Positions 61,753-64,000 of a DNA stretch of 64,000 nucleotides are shown here, piece after piece. The DNA comes from Clostridiales bacterium (GTDB taxonomy: Bacteria > Bacillota > Clostridia > Oscillospirales > Acutalibacteraceae). The notes under the pieces were generated by a model, which was not told the DNA's origin, did not search any database, and saw nothing but the letters and a program-made list of their open reading frames with translations. A program made the position numbers and the translations under genes. How positions within the stretch are numbered: the stretch's first letter is position 1; every line of letters begins with the position of its first letter. Location of the stretch: positions 62,001 through 126,000 of the forward strand of contig DXYF01000016.1 in NCBI GenBank assembly GCA_019415945.1. The letters are read 5' to 3'.

Positions 61753-61778
61753 TTTATTCACCCTGCCTTAAATTTTAA

Positions 61779-63032
61779 TTATATATAATCAAGCTCAACA
61801 ATAATCACCCTGAATTCTTCGTCATAATAAACATAACATTCACCGTTTAATTCAGGGTCGTAGCCGTTTGTAAAGTTAGCATTACTAATCCACTCATATA
61901 TATATCCGTTATAAACAATATCATCCGCCGTTGAAACAAAATCAAGCTCATCGCCTATAACAAATCTGTAATACTCCTCTCCGTCAGCCGCCGCCTTTGC
62001 AATGGATTCGGCAATTTCGGCACCGTCGCTGTAATCATCAAATGTAACACAGCTGTAGCTGTAGTAATAATATTTTTCCCCGTCACACTCAGGCACAAAA
62101 ACATTATAGTAAGAATTGCTTTCGGCATACTCATCGTACGAAATTTCACTGTAAAGCGGAGCAGGCTTGTGAAGTTCTGAAAACTTATCGGCAGGAAGAT
62201 TAAAATAATTATAATTTGGAAACTGACAATCCTCACTTGAATCGTTCCAAGTTACATCGACGCAATACCATTCGCCGTCAATAAGTGCACAATTCCACTG
62301 ATGCGGTTCACCGTCGCCCTCGCCTGTTACACTTACGCAGTCGATACCCAATCGGTTGCACAAAAGCTGAAAGGCTCTCGCATAACCCTCGCATACGGCT
62401 TTTTTGTCCACAAAAACCCCGTATGCGTCATTTTCGTTATTAATAATACCTTCTGTTTCCACCGCTTCGTAATCATACTCGCAGTTATCAACGATATAAT
62501 CGTTTGCGTACAGCTCAAGCTCATACTGCGAAGCATTTTGAGGGGCAGATTCAACCGCACTTTGAACCGTCTTATCAAATTTTGCTTTCATATCATCAAA
62601 CTCATCAGCTTCTACGCTGTAATCCAAATACAGAAATGTACTCGAATATGATACTACATATTCAAAATTGCTCGTAAGCCAAAACACTTCGGGGTGGTCG
62701 TTGCGGTATGCCTCTATAACTTCGCAAAGCATCATTTCACTTAAGATTTCCTCAATGTAAATCGAATCTTCATTCAGATCCTCAACATATTCATCTATCA
62801 TTACATAAACATTTTTAAGACTTTCGGACGAAAGGTGTTTGTATCCGTAGCTTGTGTCAACATCACGCTTTTTGGCAGGTTGAGTTGACGGCTCTGTTTG
62901 CTCGGACGATGTCTGAGAAATCGATTCATAGAAAATAATGCCGTCAACAAAATTACAACAGCACATATTAGCAATCAGCAAAACCGAAAATAAAATCCCG
63001 CACAAAATCTTAAATATCATTTTTATTTTCAA
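61779..63032 (-). CDS. Transglutaminase-like domain lipoprotein
   Basis: About 417 residues. The start is uncertain: TTG 63032 has AGGATGA upstream; in-frame ATGs at 63041 and 63050 are alternatives. The N-terminal segment IFKILCGILFSVLLIANMCC looks like a lipoprotein signal. The transglutaminase-like core (about 220-290) has Cys in KKAVCEGYARAFQLLCNRLG, His in GEPHQWNCALIDGEWYCVDV and Asp in VTWNDSS, a complete Cys-His-Asp triad. The rest is Tyr/Asp/Glu-rich. Probably an extracytoplasmic protease or crosslinker of unknown target. Confidence 0.8.
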   Translation of the reverse strand: MKIKMIFKILCGILFSVLLIANMCCCNFVDGIIFYESISQTSSEQTEPSTQPAKKRDVDTSYGYKHLSSESLKNVYVMIDEYVEDLNEDSIYIEEILSEMMLCEVIEAYRNDHPEVFWLTSNFEYVVSYSSTFLYLDYSVEADEFDDMKAKFDKTVQSAVESAPQNASQYELELYANDYIVDNCEYDYEAVETEGIINNENDAYGVFVDKKAVCEGYARAFQLLCNRLGIDCVSVTGEGDGEPHQWNCALIDGEWYCVDVTWNDSSEDCQFPNYNYFNLPADKFSELHKPAPLYSEISYDEYAESNSYYNVFVPECDGEKYYYYSYSCVTFDDYSDGAEIAESIAKAAADGEEYYRFVIGDELDFVSTADDIVYNGYIYEWISNANFTNGYDPELNGECYVYYDEEFRVIIVELDYI

Positions 63033-63092
63033 TACAATCATCCTGTACATAATCGGTAATTTAATTTTACAGTAAATCTTGTATTCCGTCAA

Positions 63093-63121
63093 TTGCATTT
63101 TAAATTTTTTTATGCTATATT
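63093..63121 (+). promoter_or_regulatory. Promoter of the queT transcript
   Basis: TTGCAT (63093-63098), a 17-base spacer and TATATT (63116-63121). The start of transcription, about 63128, coincides with the first base of the riboswitch stem. Confidence 0.6.
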
Positions 63122-63125
63122 ATTA

Positions 63126-63170
63126 GAAGTCTGTTCGCAAAATCCAGACTCTAAAAAAATACTACGGAGG
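63126..63170 (+). promoter_or_regulatory. preQ1-I riboswitch
   Basis: P1 is AGUCUG (63128-63133) with CAGACU (63145-63150). The loop begins UUCGCA, as in the class I motif, and the A-rich tail CUAAAAAAAUACUA runs into GGAGG (63166-63170). The pseudoknot would occlude the ribosome site, so preQ1 should repress translation. The gene downstream encodes a QueT transporter, the expected target. Confidence 0.85.
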
Positions 63171-63178
63171 AATTTAAT

Positions 63179-63715
63179 ATGAAAACAAAATCCACAATGT
63201 ACATTGTGCAGGCAGCCGTTATTGCCGCACTCTACGCTACCCTGACTATTCTTCAAAACACCCTGCTCCCGGGCAGTGCCTCAATGGCAGTTCAGTTCAG
63301 GGTATCCGAGGTTCTTACAATCCTTGCACTCTACACACCTGCCGCAATTCCCGGACTCACAATCGGATGTGTTATTGCGAACATAAGCTCGCTTTCCACA
63401 CTCGGTCCTTATGATTTGATTTTCGGCTCGCTTGCAAGTCTTGTTGCCGCACTTCTTATGTACATGCTCAGAAACAAGAGAATTTGGGGACTTCCCGTTG
63501 CCGCTGCTCTGATGCCGGCACTTGCAAACGGAATTATTGTAGGCTTTGAAATTGAATTTTTCTTTTTGGAGGGCGGTTTCCACTTCCTAAGCTTCTTACT
63601 TCAGGGCGGACTTGTTGCTCTCGGTGAGCTTGCAGTTCTGTTCATTCTCGGACTTCCGCTTTCAAGGCTTATTGAATCGCAAAAGTTCGATAAAAAGCTT
63701 TTGGCTCTCAAATAA
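63179..63715 (+). CDS. queT: Queuosine precursor ECF transporter QueT
   Basis: A 178-residue membrane protein with about five helices. ATG 63179 (on the GGAGG of the riboswitch tail) begins MKTKSTMYIVQAAVIAALYA. ATLTILQNTLLPGSASMAVQ, FRVSEVLTILALYTPAAIPG and GPYDLIFGSLASLVAALLMY are typical of the QueT family. It imports a queuosine precursor such as preQ1 or queuine as an ECF S component. Regulated by the upstream preQ1-I riboswitch and ended by a strong terminator. Confidence 0.94.
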   Translation: MKTKSTMYIVQAAVIAALYATLTILQNTLLPGSASMAVQFRVSEVLTILALYTPAAIPGLTIGCVIANISSLSTLGPYDLIFGSLASLVAALLMYMLRNKRIWGLPVAAALMPALANGIIVGFEIEFFFLEGGFHFLSFLLQGGLVALGELAVLFILGLPLSRLIESQKFDKKLLALK

Positions 63716-63742
63716 TTTTGTACTGAAGATTTTGCATTAAAA

Positions 63743-63777
63743 AGCACCTGTCTCAAAAAGACAGGTGCTATATTTTT
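63743..63777 (+). terminator. Terminator after queT
   Basis: AGCACCTGTCT (63743-63753) and AGACAGGTGCT (63759-63769), loop CAAAA, then ATATTTTT. Confidence 0.88.
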
Positions 63778-63830
63778 GTCTTGCAGGATTTGTGACATGC
63801 GGAGTATGCATTATAACTTATGTTAAATAC

Positions 63831-63851
63831 GGGCAGATGTAACATCTGCCC
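63831..63851 (-). terminator. Hairpin after dapL
   Basis: GGGCAGATGT (63831-63840) and ACATCTGCCC (63842-63851) lie 8 bases past the dapL stop on the minus strand. The T run is weak. Confidence 0.55.
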
Positions 63852-63858
63852 GAAATTT

Positions 63859-64000
63859 TTAAATGTTTGAAAGAAGCTTTTTGATTCGCTCAACAGCCTC
63901 TATTGTATTTTCTCTGTCGCCGAAAGATGTAAGGCGGAAGTAACCTGCACCGTTTTCGCCGAAGCCCTCACCCGGAGTACCTACAACATTTGCCTCTTTA
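63859..64000 (-). CDS. dapL: LL-diaminopimelate aminotransferase, C-terminal fragment (5' end off the window)
   Basis: The visible 46 codons read EANVVGTPGEGFGENGAGYF, then RLTSFGDRENTIEAVERIKK and LLSNI. The FRLTSFGDRENT segment is diagnostic of the DapL-type class I aminotransferases, which make LL-diaminopimelate for lysine and peptidoglycan. The stop is TAA at 63861-63859. The PLP lysine is outside the window. Confidence 0.85.
   Translation of the reverse strand, partial: KEANVVGTPGEGFGENGAGYFRLTSFGDRENTIEAVERIKKLLSNI

Overview
The window looks like chromosome of an anaerobic, spore-forming member of the Clostridia, probably of the Oscillospiraceae/Ruminococcus type. The basis is an alpha/beta small acid-soluble spore protein, a PyrK-type dihydroorotate dehydrogenase, both GlnRS and GltX, an LL-diaminopimelate aminotransferase, ECF-type vitamin transporters (BioY, QueT) and Gram-positive lipoprotein signals. 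I cannot name the species. Housekeeping genes lie at both ends (1-6976 and about 52900-64000). The middle 46 kb is largely a defence and mobile-element island, visibly more AT-rich than its flanks.

Region 1 (1-6976): partial phosphate-binding lipoprotein PstS, a TrpB2-like tryptophan synthase, an SDR reductase, glnS, gltX and tRNA-Trp. Region 2 (6933-37283): a decayed integrative conjugative element of the Tn1549/clostridial type, bounded by a complete tRNA-Trp (attL) and a 44-bp copy of its 3' part (attR; 43/44 identical). Remnants of the conjugation machinery survive: VirB4, PrgI, TrbL/VirB6, a VirB2-like chimera, a CHAP hydrolase, sortase B and ParA. No integrase, relaxase or VirD4 coupling protein is visible, and several genes carry stops, insertions or truncations. 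The element carries a HEPN-like/RhuM pair, a large SF1 helicase, a BrnT/BrnA toxin-antitoxin module, a GNAT-methyltransferase fusion pseudogene and a restriction-modification island (Dam methylase, MutH/Sau3AI-like endonuclease, a second methylase broken by a 20-bp tandem duplication). Its last cargo is an operon of a WYL regulator, a helicase fused to a PD-(D/E)XK-like nuclease, and a 688-residue protein I do not recognise.

Region 3 (37839-46046): a LytTR/DUF3021/ABC-transporter operon, then a TerB / DUF2791-type ATPase (BrxC/BrxD-like) / Lhr-type helicase operon. The latter resembles part of BREX type 2 but has no methylase or PglZ. Its TerB gene has one in-frame TAG. Region 4 (46253-52657): an anion permease, then a type II-C CRISPR-Cas locus: an array of 6 repeats and 5 spacers, cas2, cas1, a cas9 frameshifted at an A7 run, and a tracrRNA with consensus promoter and terminator. 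Every repeat ends in an extended -10 promoter, as in Neisseria type II-C arrays.

Region 5 (52889-64000): bioY with a possible BirA operator, MazF, a lipoprotein, NAD(P)H-hydrate dehydratase, a pseudouridine synthase, SASP, an M23 peptidase, a DUF421 protein (frameshifted), pyrD/pyrK, a transglutaminase-like lipoprotein, queT behind a preQ1-I riboswitch, and the 3' end of dapL. Several frameshifts (cas9, DUF421, GNAT-methyltransferase) sit in homopolymers, so sequencing error has to be excluded before calling these genes dead.
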